Source: Pseudomonas tumuqii
Lineage (GTDB): Bacteria; Pseudomonadota; Gammaproteobacteria; Pseudomonadales; Pseudomonadaceae
Assembly: GCF_013184545.1 (NCBI RefSeq)
Contig: NZ_JAAOJA010000001.1
Coordinates: 372,001-436,000 of the forward strand
Length of the DNA stretch: 64,000 nt
Direction: 5' to 3'
Shown one piece after another: positions 8,334-17,411 of this stretch. Each line of letters opens with the position of its first letter. Positions within the stretch are counted from its first letter, which is position 1. The translations under genes and the position numbers were made by a program. Below the pieces are notes generated by a model, which did no database searches, was not told where the DNA came from, and worked only from the letters and a program-made list of their open reading frames with translations.

Positions 8334-8407
8334 TGACGCCTTTTTCATCCACCAATCGAAATTAGGCGGCCCGGATGGTGGACAAGCCTTCGGCATGTCC
8401 GCCCTAC
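8334..8407. repeat. GTAGGGTGGATG repeat, divergent copy
   Basis: The left end repeats the 3242 element (GTAGGGTGGATGACGCC followed by TTTTTCATCCACC); the right half is different and ends GTCCGCCCTAC. The CTA at 8404-8406 is, on the minus strand, the vanB stop codon, so the repeat terminus doubles as the end of vanB. Confidence 0.7.
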
Positions 8408-9357
8408 AGATCCAACACCAGCAACGGACTTTTCGCCCGCGAGCAGCAGGGGGTGAATTGGTCGTTCAGCGCCTGTTCGGCTTCGGTGAGGAACAGGTCG
8501 CGGTGTTCCGGTTCGCCGGCCAATACCCGGGTCAGGCAGGTGCCGCAGATGCCTTGCTCGCAGGACAGCGGGATATCGATACCGCAGGCTTCCAGCGCCT
8601 CGGCGACGCTCTGGTCGGCACGAATCTGGATGATCTGGCCGCTGCTGTTGAGCTGCACGGCGAAGCTGCCGTCGTTGGTGTGATTGATGGGTGCGGCGGC
8701 GAAATACTCGCGGTGCGCGCGTTGATCGTCCCAGCCCTGGGCCTTGGCTGTGCCCAGCACATGCTCCATGAAACCGCCCGGTCCGCAGACGTAGAGGTGC
8801 GTATCGGCTGCGGGCTCGGCGAGCAGGGTGGCGGCATCCAGGCGTTGAGCGGCGGGGCCGTCGTCGAAATGCAGGTGCACGCGCTCGGCGAACGGCGAGG
8901 CCTGCAGGCGTCCGACAAAAGCCGCGCGTTCGCTGGAGCGGGCGCAGTAGTGCAGTTCGAAGTCGGCGCCGAGTCGGTGCAGGCGTTCGGCCATGCACAG
9001 GATCGGGGTGATGCCGATGCCGCCGGCGAACAGCAGGCTGCGCTGGGCATATTCGCTAAGCGGAAAGAGGTTGCGCGGCTCGCTGATCAGCAGCCTTTGG
9101 CCCACCTGCATCTGCTCGTGCATGGCCCTGGAGCCGCCGCGCGAGGCGGGATCCTTGAGTACGCCAATCAGGTAACTCTGGTTTTCCCAGGGTGGGTTGC
9201 ACAGCGAATATTGGCGGATCAGGCCGCCGGGCAGGTGCACGTCGATATGGGCACCAGCGGCGAATGCCGGCAGCGGCGCGCCGTCGATGCGGGCCAGTTC
9301 GAAGCTGCAGATATCCTGGGCCTGGTTGGTGCGCGCAACGACTATGACTTCGATCAC
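8404..9357 (-). CDS. vanB: Vanillate O-demethylase oxidoreductase subunit
   Basis: A 317-residue reductase passing electrons from NAD(P)H to VanA. The flavin-binding motif RQYSLCN is at residues 49-55, the nucleotide-binding GGIGITP at 112-118 and CGPGGF at 191-196. The C-terminal plant-type 2Fe-2S domain has Cys266, Cys271, Cys274 and a later Cys304 or Cys305. This FNR-like plus ferredoxin order is that of class IA Rieske oxygenase reductases. Its start ATG overlaps the vanA stop by 4 bases (ATGA), indicating translational coupling. The TAG stop lies in a repeat element. Confidence 0.93.
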   Translation of the reverse strand: MIEVIVVARTNQAQDICSFELARIDGAPLPAFAAGAHIDVHLPGGLIRQYSLCNPPWENQSYLIGVLKDPASRGGSRAMHEQMQVGQRLLISEPRNLFPLSEYAQRSLLFAGGIGITPILCMAERLHRLGADFELHYCARSSERAAFVGRLQASPFAERVHLHFDDGPAAQRLDAATLLAEPAADTHLYVCGPGGFMEHVLGTAKAQGWDDQRAHREYFAAAPINHTNDGSFAVQLNSSGQIIQIRADQSVAEALEACGIDIPLSCEQGICGTCLTRVLAGEPEHRDLFLTEAEQALNDQFTPCCSRAKSPLLVLDL

Positions 9358-10436
9358 GGGACGCTCCTTGCACTGAAGGTGCTGGCGATCAGTTCGGGCG
9401 TCGCGGCCGCTGCACGTTCCTGGGCGATCAGGCGTTCGAGGATGCGCCGCGACTGTACGCCGCCGGCATCGATATTCAGCTTGAGCAGGGCGCGCTGCGG
9501 ATGAGCCAGCAGGTTGGCCTGCTGCTGCTCGAGCATCTCCAGGTCCTCGGAAAAAATCTTGCCCTGGCCTTCGCGGATGGTCGCGGTGAGCTCCTGGTCC
9601 TCGGGCTTGAAGCTGCGCGCCATGCCCCAGAAGTACCAGATCGAGGTCTCGGTTTCCGGGGTGATGAAGTCGACCACGATGCTCGCTGCCTTGTCGGCCG
9701 GGGCTGCGTCATAACCGCCTTTGCTGGCGTGGGCCACGCCCACCTCGATCAGCACATGGCTCGGCGGGGTGAAGCGGCAGATCTGCCAGCGGTCTACCGG
9801 CACATCGTCGGCCAGGCCGTTACCGCGCAGGGCCATGCGCCAGAACGGCGGGGCCATGATGTTCTGCATATGCCGGCTGGTGACCACGTTGTCGCCCTCG
9901 ACCGTGGTCGCCGGGGCGACCTCGTCGATCTCCTTCTGGCCGATGCTGGAGGCGTGCACATAGGTCTCGTGGGTCAGGTCCATCAGGTTGTCGATCATCA
10001 GGCGGTAGTCGCAGTTGATATGGAACAGCCCGCCGCCATAGGCCCAGTCCGGGCTGTCGGCCCATTCCAGGTGATGGATCAGCGCCGGGTCGGCCTGCTC
10101 GGCATCGCCTGGCCAGACCCAGATAAAGCCGTAGCGCTCCTCCACCGGATAGCTGCGGATGCACGGGAAGCCGCGCACGCGCTGGCCCGGCATGTCCTGA
10201 GTCTTGCCGTCGGCACCCATGGCCAGGCCGTGGTAGCCGCAAATCAACTGGCCGTCCTCGACAAAGCCCAGGGACAGCGGCGCACCGCGGTGCGGGCAGA
10301 AATCCTCGACCGCCGCGACCTTGCCTTGCGGCCCACGATAGAAAGCGATTTTCTCCCCGCAGATCTGCCGGCCGAGGGGTTTGTCGGCGATTTCATTCGG
10401 GGTGCAGGCTACGTACCACGCATTTTTCGGGAACAT
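9354..10436 (-). CDS. vanA: Vanillate O-demethylase oxygenase subunit
   Basis: A 360-residue Rieske non-haem iron oxygenase that removes the methyl group of vanillate as formaldehyde, giving protocatechuate. The Rieske cluster ligands are in CPHRG (Cys47, His49) and CGYHG (Cys66, His69). A second iron site is suggested by [12 protein letters not shown] near residues 155-170. Length and Rieske-N-terminal order fit VanA. It is the first gene of the vanAB operon, preceded by a GGAG ribosome site, a likely promoter and two VanR-type operators. Ring cleavage genes for protocatechuate are not in this window. Confidence 0.95.
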   Translation of the reverse strand: MFPKNAWYVACTPNEIADKPLGRQICGEKIAFYRGPQGKVAAVEDFCPHRGAPLSLGFVEDGQLICGYHGLAMGADGKTQDMPGQRVRGFPCIRSYPVEERYGFIWVWPGDAEQADPALIHHLEWADSPDWAYGGGLFHINCDYRLMIDNLMDLTHETYVHASSIGQKEIDEVAPATTVEGDNVVTSRHMQNIMAPPFWRMALRGNGLADDVPVDRWQICRFTPPSHVLIEVGVAHASKGGYDAAPADKAASIVVDFITPETETSIWYFWGMARSFKPEDQELTATIREGQGKIFSEDLEMLEQQQANLLAHPQRALLKLNIDAGGVQSRRILERLIAQERAAAATPELIASTFSARSVP

Positions 10437-10469
10437 GGAGGCTCTCCTGGGTGGGCCTTGTTTGTTGTT

Positions 10470-10509
10470 ATTGGATCCAATTGTTCTCGCTGACGTAGCT
10501 GAGTGTCAA
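10470..10509 (-). promoter_or_regulatory. vanA promoter with VanR operator
   Basis: The palindrome ATTGGATCCAAT (10470-10481) equals the VanR operator described for Caulobacter crescentus. Reading the minus strand, TTGACA (10509-10504) and AACAAT (10485-10480) form a promoter with an 18-base spacer, so the operator overlaps the -10 element and lies 34-45 bases before the vanA start. Repressor binding would block RNA polymerase directly. The promoter is inferred from consensus; the operator match is exact. Confidence 0.75.
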
Positions 10510-10630
10510 AGTGAAAGTTTGCGCGTGGAGTGATTTGTGGTCGATTATCGAACGAATAAGTAGATTTGCTCGGATGATTAAAGGGTGTCTGGCGTGCTGG
10601 GCGGATGCTTAGAGTTTGACGATATCTTTT

Positions 10631-10642
10631 TATGGATCCAAT
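10631..10642. promoter_or_regulatory. Second VanR-type operator
   Basis: TATGGATCCAAT matches 10 of 12 positions of the vanA-proximal operator and lies about 160 bases further upstream. It could allow DNA looping by VanR. The surrounding 508-base gap (10437-10944) has no coding region that I can support. Confidence 0.6.
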
Positions 10643-10694
10643 TGTTCGGCGGTAGACCGAGCCGTTTCCCTGGTGTATTTGGGGCGTATGAGGC

Positions 10695-10934
10695 TGGTGC
10701 GCATGGCGCACCCTATGGGGCGTGGTGGGCTGGAGAGGAAGTGGTTGAGCGTTCCTGTGCTGCTGGATGGGTACGATCAGGGGCTGCCTTATGGTTCCAG
10801 CGCGGACGCGCGACCTCCCGTAGGGTGCGCTGCGCGCACCGGGTGATCGCGGCCATGGTCGTGCGGCGCACCCTACAAGGGCGATTCGCTAGTTGTCAGT
10901 GGTCATGGCAATGGTGCGCGCGGCGCACCCTACA
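10695..10934. repeat. Cluster of GTAGGGTGCGC hairpins
   Basis: Several copies of a short hairpin family stand here: GGTGCGCATGGCGCACCCTA at 10695-10714, GTAGGGTGCGCTGCGCGCAC at 10820 onward, GTGCGGCGCACCCTAC at 10861-10876 and GGTGCGCGCGGCGCACCCTA at 10913-10932. The same family occurs at 21716-21814, 31634-31695 and 51786-51806. The cluster separates the vanA promoter region from the 3' end of the sigma-54 regulator gene. Confidence 0.75.
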
Positions 10935-10944
10935 GGGCGACCCG

Positions 10945-12783
10945 CTACTCGCCCGCCGGCCGCCGCGACAGGCGATAGGACAGTTGTGCGCGGGTCAGGC
11001 CGAGGCGGCGGGCGGCTTCGGAGACGTTGCCTTTTACCTCGGCCAGGCAGTGGTCGATCATGGTGTCCTCGATTTCCTGCAGCGACAGCCGGCGCAGATC
11101 CTTGCCGCCGAACAGGGCCTGGAGCGCCTGGTTGTCTGCGCTGGCCGGCTCGCTGGTCGCGCCGGCCCCTGGCGCCTGGTCGTTTGGCGCTGCGGCCAGC
11201 TGGCCGCGGACGCCGATGGAGAACATCGGCTGGGCCAGGCGTTCGCCGCTGGTGAACAGGTGTGACAGGTCGATGGCGCCGCCGTCCGGGGCGCTGATCA
11301 CGCCGCGCTCCACCAGGTTCTGCAGCTCGCGGATATTGCCGGGGAAGTCGTAGGCCAGCAGGGTGTCGGCGGTGCGCGGGGTAAAGCCGCTGAGTTGCCT
11401 GCCGTGGCGCTGGGTAAAGCGATGGAGGAAGTGGGTCATCAGCAGCGGGATGTCCTCCTTGCGTTCGCGCAGCGGCGGCAGGTGGATCGGGAATACGTTG
11501 AGGCGAAAGAACAGATCCTCGCGGAACTCGCCGCGCTGGGCGGCGGCGCGCAGGTCGACGTTGGTCGCGGCGACCACCCGCACGTCGACCTTGAGCGTGC
11601 GACTGCCGCCAACCCGCTCGATTTCGCCTTCCTGCAGGGCGCGCAGCAGCTTGCCCTGGGCCACCAGGCTGAGGGTGGCGATTTCGTCGAGAAACAGGGT
11701 GCCGCCATCGGCGCGCTCGAAGCGCCCGGCACGCGACTGGGTGGCCCCGGTGAAGGCGCCGCGCTCGACGCCGAACAGCTCCGACTCCATCAGGTTTTCC
11801 GGGATGGCGGCGCAGTTGATGGCGACAAAGGGTGCCTCGCTGCGCGGGCTGATGCGGTGCAGCATGCGCGCGAACATCTCCTTGCCGACCCCGGATTCGC
11901 CGGTGAACAGCACGGTCGCCTGGGTCGGTGCGACTCGCCGCAGCATATGGCAGGCGGCGTTGAAGGCCGAGGAGATGCCGACCATCTCGCCGTCCTGGGC
12001 CGGTGCCGGGTCGGCCTGCAGGGCGCTCGGCAGGGCACCTTTGTCGCCGCCCTTGGCACTGGCATGGCGCGCGGCCGTGCTGCCGCCGCTACCGACAAAG
12101 GGTTCGGCGTTGAGGTCGGCCAGATCTTCCTCGGCATCGTCCCATTCCTCGGCGGGCTTGCCGATCAGGCGGCAGATGCTGGAGCCGGTGGAGCGGCATT
12201 CCACCTCGCGGTAGAGAATCAGCCGGCCGACCATCGCCGAGGTGTAGCCGGTGGCGTAGCCGGTCTGCATCCAGCAGGCCGGCTCGGTGCCGATGCCGTA
12301 CTGGGCGATATGTTCGTCGTCCTCGCTGGAGTGGTGCCAGAGGAATTCGCCGTAATAGGTGCCCAGGTTCATGTCGAACTCGAAGTGCACCGGTTCGACC
12401 TTCACCGCCCCTTCGATCGCGTGAATCAGCGGCCCGGCGGCGAACAGCGCCAGGGTGTCTGACTCGGGAAAGCGTTCCTTGATCAGCGCCGCATCCCGCG
12501 CGCCGCAGTGGTAGCCGGTGCGCAGCATGATGCCGCGGGCACGGGCCAGGCCCATGCTTTCGATCAGCTCGCGGCGCAGCGCGCCAATGCCGCTGCTGTG
12601 CATCAGCAGCATGCGCGCGCCATTGAGCCAGATGCGCCCGTCGCCGGGGCTGAACATCAGGCATTCGGTCAGATCCTGCAGGGTCGGCGCGGCCCCGGGT
12701 GGCAACTGTTCGCTGGCACCGCGGGCAGGGGATTTCTGCGTGCCGCGGGAGAGTTCGGCCAGGGAGATCAACTTGTTTGCCAT
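10945..12783 (-). CDS. Sigma-54-dependent enhancer-binding activator with XylR-N/V4R domains
   Basis: A 612-residue activator. Residues about 40-230 form an XylR-N plus V4R sensory module of the kind that binds small aromatic molecules in XylR and DmpR ([33 protein letters not shown]). The AAA+ domain has Walker A GESGVGKE (295-302), the sigma-54 contact loop GAFTGA (342-347) and Walker B GGTLFLDE (360-367). A Fis-type helix-turn-helix ends the protein (565-605). The start at 12783 follows AAGGGGT; an open frame extends 22 codons further. It is divergent from calA, whose upstream region carries a matching promoter and a palindrome. The effector is most likely coniferyl alcohol or a related phenylpropanoid, which is inference. 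Confidence 0.9.
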   Translation of the reverse strand: MANKLISLAELSRGTQKSPARGASEQLPPGAAPTLQDLTECLMFSPGDGRIWLNGARMLLMHSSGIGALRRELIESMGLARARGIMLRTGYHCGARDAALIKERFPESDTLALFAAGPLIHAIEGAVKVEPVHFEFDMNLGTYYGEFLWHHSSEDDEHIAQYGIGTEPACWMQTGYATGYTSAMVGRLILYREVECRSTGSSICRLIGKPAEEWDDAEEDLADLNAEPFVGSGGSTAARHASAKGGDKGALPSALQADPAPAQDGEMVGISSAFNAACHMLRRVAPTQATVLFTGESGVGKEMFARMLHRISPRSEAPFVAINCAAIPENLMESELFGVERGAFTGATQSRAGRFERADGGTLFLDEIATLSLVAQGKLLRALQEGEIERVGGSRTLKVDVRVVAATNVDLRAAAQRGEFREDLFFRLNVFPIHLPPLRERKEDIPLLMTHFLHRFTQRHGRQLSGFTPRTADTLLAYDFPGNIRELQNLVERGVISAPDGGAIDLSHLFTSGERLAQPMFSIGVRGQLAAAPNDQAPGAGATSEPASADNQALQALFGGKDLRRLSLQEIEDTMIDHCLAEVKGNVSEAARRLGLTRAQLSYRLSRRPAGE

Positions 12784-12827
12784 CGAGAACCCCTTAATCG
12801 GATTAATCATATTCCGCATAGTGCAGC

Positions 12828-12846
12828 ATGATTTTGCTGAAATCAT
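12828..12846. promoter_or_regulatory. Candidate upstream activating sequence
   Basis: ATGATTTTGCTGAAATCAT has perfect 7-base arms (ATGATTT, AAATCAT) around 5 bases. It lies about 100 bases upstream of the -24/-12 promoter of calA and 45 bases before the start of the activator gene, a normal place for an enhancer of an NtrC-type regulator. It could also mediate autoregulation. Confidence 0.55.
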
Positions 12847-12947
12847 CACTTTTTTAAGGTGGCTTCAGCCTGGCTAAGCAGGCCTGTTTTCCTGTGATTA
12901 AGCGAAAATATGCGGGCTAGAGGGGTTTCTCTGTTGTGGCCATTACA

Positions 12948-12963
12948 TGGCATATCGATTGCT
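12948..12963 (+). promoter_or_regulatory. Sigma-54 (-24/-12) promoter of calA
   Basis: TGGCATATCGATTGCT matches the sigma-54 consensus TGGCAC-N5-TTGCA/T with one mismatch in the -24 block and the exact GG-N10-GC spacing (12949-12950 and 12961-12962). It is 100 bases before the calA start and beside a sigma-54 activator gene. Confidence 0.75.
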
Positions 12964-13062
12964 AGAACTAGTTACCGACTTTAACTAATTCGGCAATAAC
13001 AACATGGCTTGGCTGCCGCCGCGCTCGCGCCGGACAGCACAGGCGAGAATCGGGAAACCCGT

Positions 13063-13830
13063 ATGAAGCTGACCAACAAGACGATCGTCGTGACCGGGGT
13101 CTCCTCGGGTATCGGCGCCGAAACTGCCAGAACCCTGCGTGCCCATGGCGCCACCGTCATCGGCGTGGACCGCAACGAACCCAGCCTGAGCCTGGACGGC
13201 TTCGTCCAGGCCGACCTCAGCCATGCCGATGCCATCGATGCCGCCGTGCAGCAGCTGCCGGCGCAGGTCGATGGCCTGTGCAATATCGCCGGGGTACCCG
13301 GCACCGCCGACCCGCAGCTGCTGGCGCGGGTCAACTACCTGGGCCTGCGTCATCTGAGCGAGACCGTGCTGCCGCGCATCCGCGAGGGCGGGGCGATCGT
13401 CAACGTGTCCTCGGTGCTCGGCGCCGAATGGCCACAGCGTCTGGAGTTGCATCGCGCCCTGAGCCTGGCCAGCGGTTTCGCCGCGGGCGAGGCCTGGCTG
13501 AACGAGCACCCGGTGGCGGACCAGACCTGCTACCAGTACTTCAAGGAAGCGCTGATCGTCTGGACCCAGATCCAGGCGCAACCCTGGTTCCTGCGCACCT
13601 CGGTGCGGATGAACTGCGTGGCCCCCGGCCCGGTGTTCACCCCCATCCTCAACGAATTCGTGACCATGCTCGGCGCGGAGCGGGCGCAGGCCGACGCCCA
13701 CCGTATGAAGCGCCCGGCCTATGCCGACGAAATCGCCCCGGTAATTGCCTTCCTCTGCGCCGACGAGTCGCGCTGGATCAACGGCGTGAACGTCGCGGTG
13801 GATGGCGGCCTGGCCTCGACCTATCTCTGA
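13063..13830 (+). CDS. calA: Coniferyl alcohol dehydrogenase (SDR family)
   Basis: A 255-residue short-chain dehydrogenase that likely oxidises coniferyl alcohol to coniferyl aldehyde with NAD+. It shows the cofactor motif TGVSSGIG (11-18), NIAG (74-77), the catalytic serines in NVSS (116-117) and YQYFK (Tyr157, Lys161). The sequence closely resembles, from memory, CalA of the eugenol-degrading Pseudomonas strain HR199. The ATG at 13063 is chosen over an upstream in-frame start at 13009 because family members begin MxLTNK. No strong ribosome site is visible. It is the first gene after the sigma-54 promoter; a gap of 204 bases without a gene separates it from the envelope module. Confidence 0.9.
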   Translation: MKLTNKTIVVTGVSSGIGAETARTLRAHGATVIGVDRNEPSLSLDGFVQADLSHADAIDAAVQQLPAQVDGLCNIAGVPGTADPQLLARVNYLGLRHLSETVLPRIREGGAIVNVSSVLGAEWPQRLELHRALSLASGFAAGEAWLNEHPVADQTCYQYFKEALIVWTQIQAQPWFLRTSVRMNCVAPGPVFTPILNEFVTMLGAERAQADAHRMKRPAYADEIAPVIAFLCADESRWINGVNVAVDGGLASTYL

Positions 13831-14034
13831 CCCGCATCACTGGGTGGGTTCGCTACGCCGGTGCTGCTGTGTCGGTAGTGGATCTGTAATTCAACGGCGG
13901 CTGAACCTCGGGAGATCGAACAAGGCGTTGTAGCCGGAGCAAGTCCACTGCACATGAACTGAATAAAGCCATCGAACCCCGCCAGGCCGTTTGGTCGGCG
14001 GGCGAAATTGATAATAAGAACAATGAGGCAATCC

Positions 14035-15681
14035 ATGAAAAAGAGTAGAGCTGTTGCCGTTTTCACGCGTGCCGCACTGGCCACCGCCATCTGCGCGACA
14101 CTGCCACTGTCGAGTGCCAGCGCCATGCAATTCGACCTGGGGGATTCACAGTGGCGTGCGCGCTGGGACAACACCCTGAAATACAGCCTGGCCTACCGCC
14201 TGCAAGGGCAGGACAGCGCCATCACCGACTCGCCGACCGCCGGCGGGCTCTATCCGAATATCCAGAGCCAGGGCGACAACAACTTCGATCGCGGTCTGGT
14301 CTCCAACCGTCTGGACGTGCTCTCCGAGTTCGATCTGAGCACGCAGAACTATGGCCTGCGCGTCAGTGGCGCGGCCTGGTACGACGATGTCTACAACCAG
14401 GATACCGACAGTGACCTGCAAAAGGATTTTCTCGACGCGACCCGCGATCTGCACGGGCGCGACGCCGAGATCCTCGATGCCTTCGTGTTCGTTCGCGGCA
14501 ACGTCGGCGAGTCGAGCCAGGGCACCCTGCGCCTCGGCCAGCACAGCCTGATCTACGGCGAGAGCCTGTTCTACGGCGGCAACGGCATCGCCAACGCCCA
14601 GGGGCCGATCGACGTGGTCAAGCTGCTCAGCGTGCCGGGCACCCAGTTCAAGGAGATCCTGCGCCCGGTCAACCAGGTGTCCGGGCAATTGCAGATCAAC
14701 CCGCAACTGTCGGTCGGCGCCTATTACCAGTTCGAGTGGGACCGCTCCAACGTGCCGGGCGCTGGCAGCTACCTGAGCGACGTCGACGCCATCGGCCACG
14801 GCTCCGGCGACCTGCAGCAGGTGTTCGGCAACGCCACGGTCAACGGCGGCGACATCAGCGCCAAGGACTCGGGGCAGGGCGGCATGCAACTGCGCTACAA
14901 GCCGGAAGGCACCGAGCTGGAACTCGGTTTCTACGCCGCCAAGTACCACGACAAGGCGCCCAGCGGCCTCTACGCCTACCTGGACGGTGCCGCGTTCGCC
15001 GCCACCGGGTTGCCGATCCTCGGCTCCTATCGTCAGGTCTATGCCGAAGACATCAAGACCCTCGGCGCCAGCTTCTCCACCGCGTCCGGGCCGTTCAACT
15101 TCGCCGGTGAGGCCTCGCTGCGCTGGGACGCGCCACTGGTCAGCAATCTGCAGGTGGTCCTGCCCGGCATGGCCGCGGACAACGGCGACGACGCGCTCTA
15201 CGCCAAGGGCAAGACCGCGCACATCAACCTTTCGACCATCTACCTGCTGTCGCCCGGCAAGCTGTGGGATGGCGGTTCGGTGATCGCCGAGCTGGCCTGG
15301 AACCGCACCCTCAGCGTCACCGACAACCGCGCGGCGCTGGATTCCAACACCACCCGCGACGCCACCGCGCTGCGCGTGCTGGCCGAGCCAGCCTACTTCC
15401 AGGTGGCCGACGGCGTCGACCTGAGCGTGCCGGTGGGCTTTGGCGTGGTCCTCGACGGGCGTTCCTCGGCGGTGAGCAAGGCCGGTTTCGGCAATACCCA
15501 CGCCGGCGACTGGAGCATCGGGCTCAAGGCCACCTACCTGCAGCGCTGGGACTTCGGCGTCAACTACGTGAACTTCTTCGGCAAGAAGGGTGCCGGGCTG
15601 CGTGAAGACGGCAACTTCAGCTATGCGCAGTCGCTGGCCGACCGCGATTTCGTCTCCGTCTACGTGAAAACCACATTCTAA
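14035..15681 (+). CDS. DUF1302 family outer-membrane protein
   Basis: A 548-residue protein with a signal peptide (residues 1-30, MKKSR... ending SSASA) and a mature part rich in alternating polar and aromatic residues, ending in VYVKTTF. The terminal Phe is typical of outer-membrane beta-barrels. DUF1302 proteins are usually encoded next to DUF1329 proteins and RND/MMPL transporters in aromatic, steroid or hydrocarbon catabolic loci. ATG 14035 follows GAGG at 14025-14028. A role as outer-membrane channel for a hydrophobic substrate is inference. The DUF1329 gene follows after 18 bases. Confidence 0.82.
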   Translation: MKKSRAVAVFTRAALATAICATLPLSSASAMQFDLGDSQWRARWDNTLKYSLAYRLQGQDSAITDSPTAGGLYPNIQSQGDNNFDRGLVSNRLDVLSEFDLSTQNYGLRVSGAAWYDDVYNQDTDSDLQKDFLDATRDLHGRDAEILDAFVFVRGNVGESSQGTLRLGQHSLIYGESLFYGGNGIANAQGPIDVVKLLSVPGTQFKEILRPVNQVSGQLQINPQLSVGAYYQFEWDRSNVPGAGSYLSDVDAIGHGSGDLQQVFGNATVNGGDISAKDSGQGGMQLRYKPEGTELELGFYAAKYHDKAPSGLYAYLDGAAFAATGLPILGSYRQVYAEDIKTLGASFSTASGPFNFAGEASLRWDAPLVSNLQVVLPGMAADNGDDALYAKGKTAHINLSTIYLLSPGKLWDGGSVIAELAWNRTLSVTDNRAALDSNTTRDATALRVLAEPAYFQVADGVDLSVPVGFGVVLDGRSSAVSKAGFGNTHAGDWSIGLKATYLQRWDFGVNYVNFFGKKGAGLREDGNFSYAQSLADRDFVSVYVKTTF

Positions 15682-15699
15682 TAAGAGGTTTTATTCGCC

Positions 15700-17061
15700 A
15701 TGCAAAGCAAATCTTCCTTGCGTATTTCGGCCCTGACCATTGCCTTGTTGAGTGCCGGCCTGGTGCAGGCGGCAGTTTCCCCGGACCAGGCCGCGCGGCT
15801 CAACGCCGACCTCACGCCCCTGGGCGGCGAGCGCGCCGGCAACGCCGACGGCAGCATCCCGGAATGGACCGGCGGCTATACCCAGGCGCCGGCGGGTTAC
15901 CAGAGCGGCGACAAGCGCGCCGACCCGTTCGCCGCCGACAAGCCGCTGTTCTCGGTCAGCGCAAGCAATATGGCGCAGTACGCCGAGCAGTTGGCCGAGG
16001 GTACTCAGGCGCTGCTGAAGAAGTACCCGGACTACCGCCTGGATGTCTATCCGACCCGGCGTAGCGCCGCGGCGCCGCAGTGGGTGTACGACAACACCCT
16101 GCAGAACGCCACCCGCGCCACCCTCGAAGAGGCCACCGAGAAAGTCAGCGGCGCCTACGGCGGGATTCCCTTCCCGCTGCCGAAGAATGGCGCCGAGGTG
16201 CTGTGGAACTACCGGCTGTCCTGGCAGGGCGCCGACACCTTCTACGTGCCGTTCGACACCTGGCTGATGACCGCCGGCGGCAAGAAGCTGCAGGCCACCC
16301 GCGCACGCTTCTGGTACCAGCATCCCTACTACTTCAAGGAAGGCAACCTGGAGACCTATGGCGGCAAACACCTGATCGGCAAGCTGGCCACCGAGCAGCC
16401 GTCGTCCAAGGCCGGCGAAGGCCTGATGACCCACTGGGACATGGACCCGGACAAGCGCGCCGCCTGGCAGTACCTGGTCGGCCAGCGCCGGGTGCGCCGC
16501 GCGCCGAATATCGCCTATGACACCCCGGACTTCGTCACCTCCGGCGTCGGCTTCTTCGACGAGGCCTTCATGATCTTCGGCCCGACCGATCGCCATGACC
16601 TCAAGCTGGTCGGCAAGAAGGAACTGCTGGTGCCCTACAACAACAACCGCGCCGCGGCGGCGAGCAGCGACGAGTTGGTCAAGCCGGGCTTCCTCAATCC
16701 CGATCTGGTGCGCTGGGAGAAGCACCGAGTATGGGTGGTCGAGGCCACTCTCAAGGCCGGCAAGCGCCACGTGGTGCCCAAGCGCACCTACTACGTGGAC
16801 GAGGACTCCTGGCAGGTGCTGTTGCTCGACGGTTACGACGCGCAGGGCAAGCTGGGCCGGCACAACTACTCGCTGACCCTGCTCGCCCCGGAAATGCCGG
16901 TGCTGACCGCCAACGTCATGTGGGGCAGCTACAACCTGGAGACCGGCGCCTACTTCCTCAACGCCGCGGCCAACGACCTGAAGGTGCAGTACCAGGCCTA
17001 TCCGCGTCCGTCGGTGTCGTTCTTCACCCCTGACGCCATGGCCAGCGACAGCATGCGCTAA
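15700..17061 (+). CDS. DUF1329 family periplasmic protein
   Basis: A 453-residue secreted protein with a signal peptide (residues 1-24, cleavage near VQA) followed by the DUF1329 opening (LNADLTPLGGERAGNADGSIPEWTGG). The family has no known catalytic residues and is thought of as a lipid- or ligand-binding partner of outer-membrane proteins. It is 18 bases downstream of the DUF1302 gene with an AAGAGG site. A gap of 350 bases containing a REP pair follows before the next gene of the group. Function is inferred from conserved neighbourhood only. Confidence 0.82.
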   Translation: MQSKSSLRISALTIALLSAGLVQAAVSPDQAARLNADLTPLGGERAGNADGSIPEWTGGYTQAPAGYQSGDKRADPFAADKPLFSVSASNMAQYAEQLAEGTQALLKKYPDYRLDVYPTRRSAAAPQWVYDNTLQNATRATLEEATEKVSGAYGGIPFPLPKNGAEVLWNYRLSWQGADTFYVPFDTWLMTAGGKKLQATRARFWYQHPYYFKEGNLETYGGKHLIGKLATEQPSSKAGEGLMTHWDMDPDKRAAWQYLVGQRRVRRAPNIAYDTPDFVTSGVGFFDEAFMIFGPTDRHDLKLVGKKELLVPYNNNRAAAASSDELVKPGFLNPDLVRWEKHRVWVVEATLKAGKRHVVPKRTYYVDEDSWQVLLLDGYDAQGKLGRHNYSLTLLAPEMPVLTANVMWGSYNLETGAYFLNAAANDLKVQYQAYPRPSVSFFTPDAMASDSMR

Positions 17062-17209
17062 GGGGGTTGTCTGGCGCGTCGATGCCCAGGTATGGGCGCG
17101 CTAGGCAATTGCTGCCTGGGTAAGGGGCATGCCGTGAAGGCAGTCCAAGTGATGAAGGCCATGTCCCAATTGGTTGTTGCAATGGCTAACAGGCCAAAAC
17201 ACAGGGCCT

Positions 17210-17274
17210 GTAGGAGCCAGCTTGCTGGCGATGCTTTCCGCTGTGAGATGGATCGCCAGCAAGCTGGCTCCTAC
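17210..17274. repeat. REP-type inverted pair, family GTAGGAGCCAGC
   Basis: Two complementary 23-base arms (17210-17232, 17252-17274), nearly identical to those at 6600. It lies in the 350-base gap (17062-17411) between the DUF1329 gene and the YCF48-like gene; nothing else is recognised in that gap. Confidence 0.85.
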
Positions 17275-17411
17275 AAAGAGCTGCGACTCCATGCAACACG
17301 TAGCTGGTACAGAGTCGATTTTTAACGCCCCTATCTTTTCTTTTCAAGAAGCGGGGCAGCCCAGGTAGTTTTCAACAGTCTGATAACTCTTCTGCAGTGG
17401 TTGGAGCGGAC

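Noticed and set aside
8329..9504. Long plus-strand open frame opposite vanB
   Set aside because: Antisense shadow of vanB and vanA, with low-complexity Gly/Ala/Gln composition and no known family.
10585..11265. Plus-strand open frame between the VanR operators and the sigma-54 gene
   Set aside because: Composed largely of hairpin repeats and antisense of the regulator; no ribosome site and no recognisable domain.
13831..14034. Searched for a separate sigma-54 promoter for the envelope module
   Set aside because: No GG-N10-GC site was found; the module may be read from the calA promoter or from an unrecognised sigma-70 promoter.
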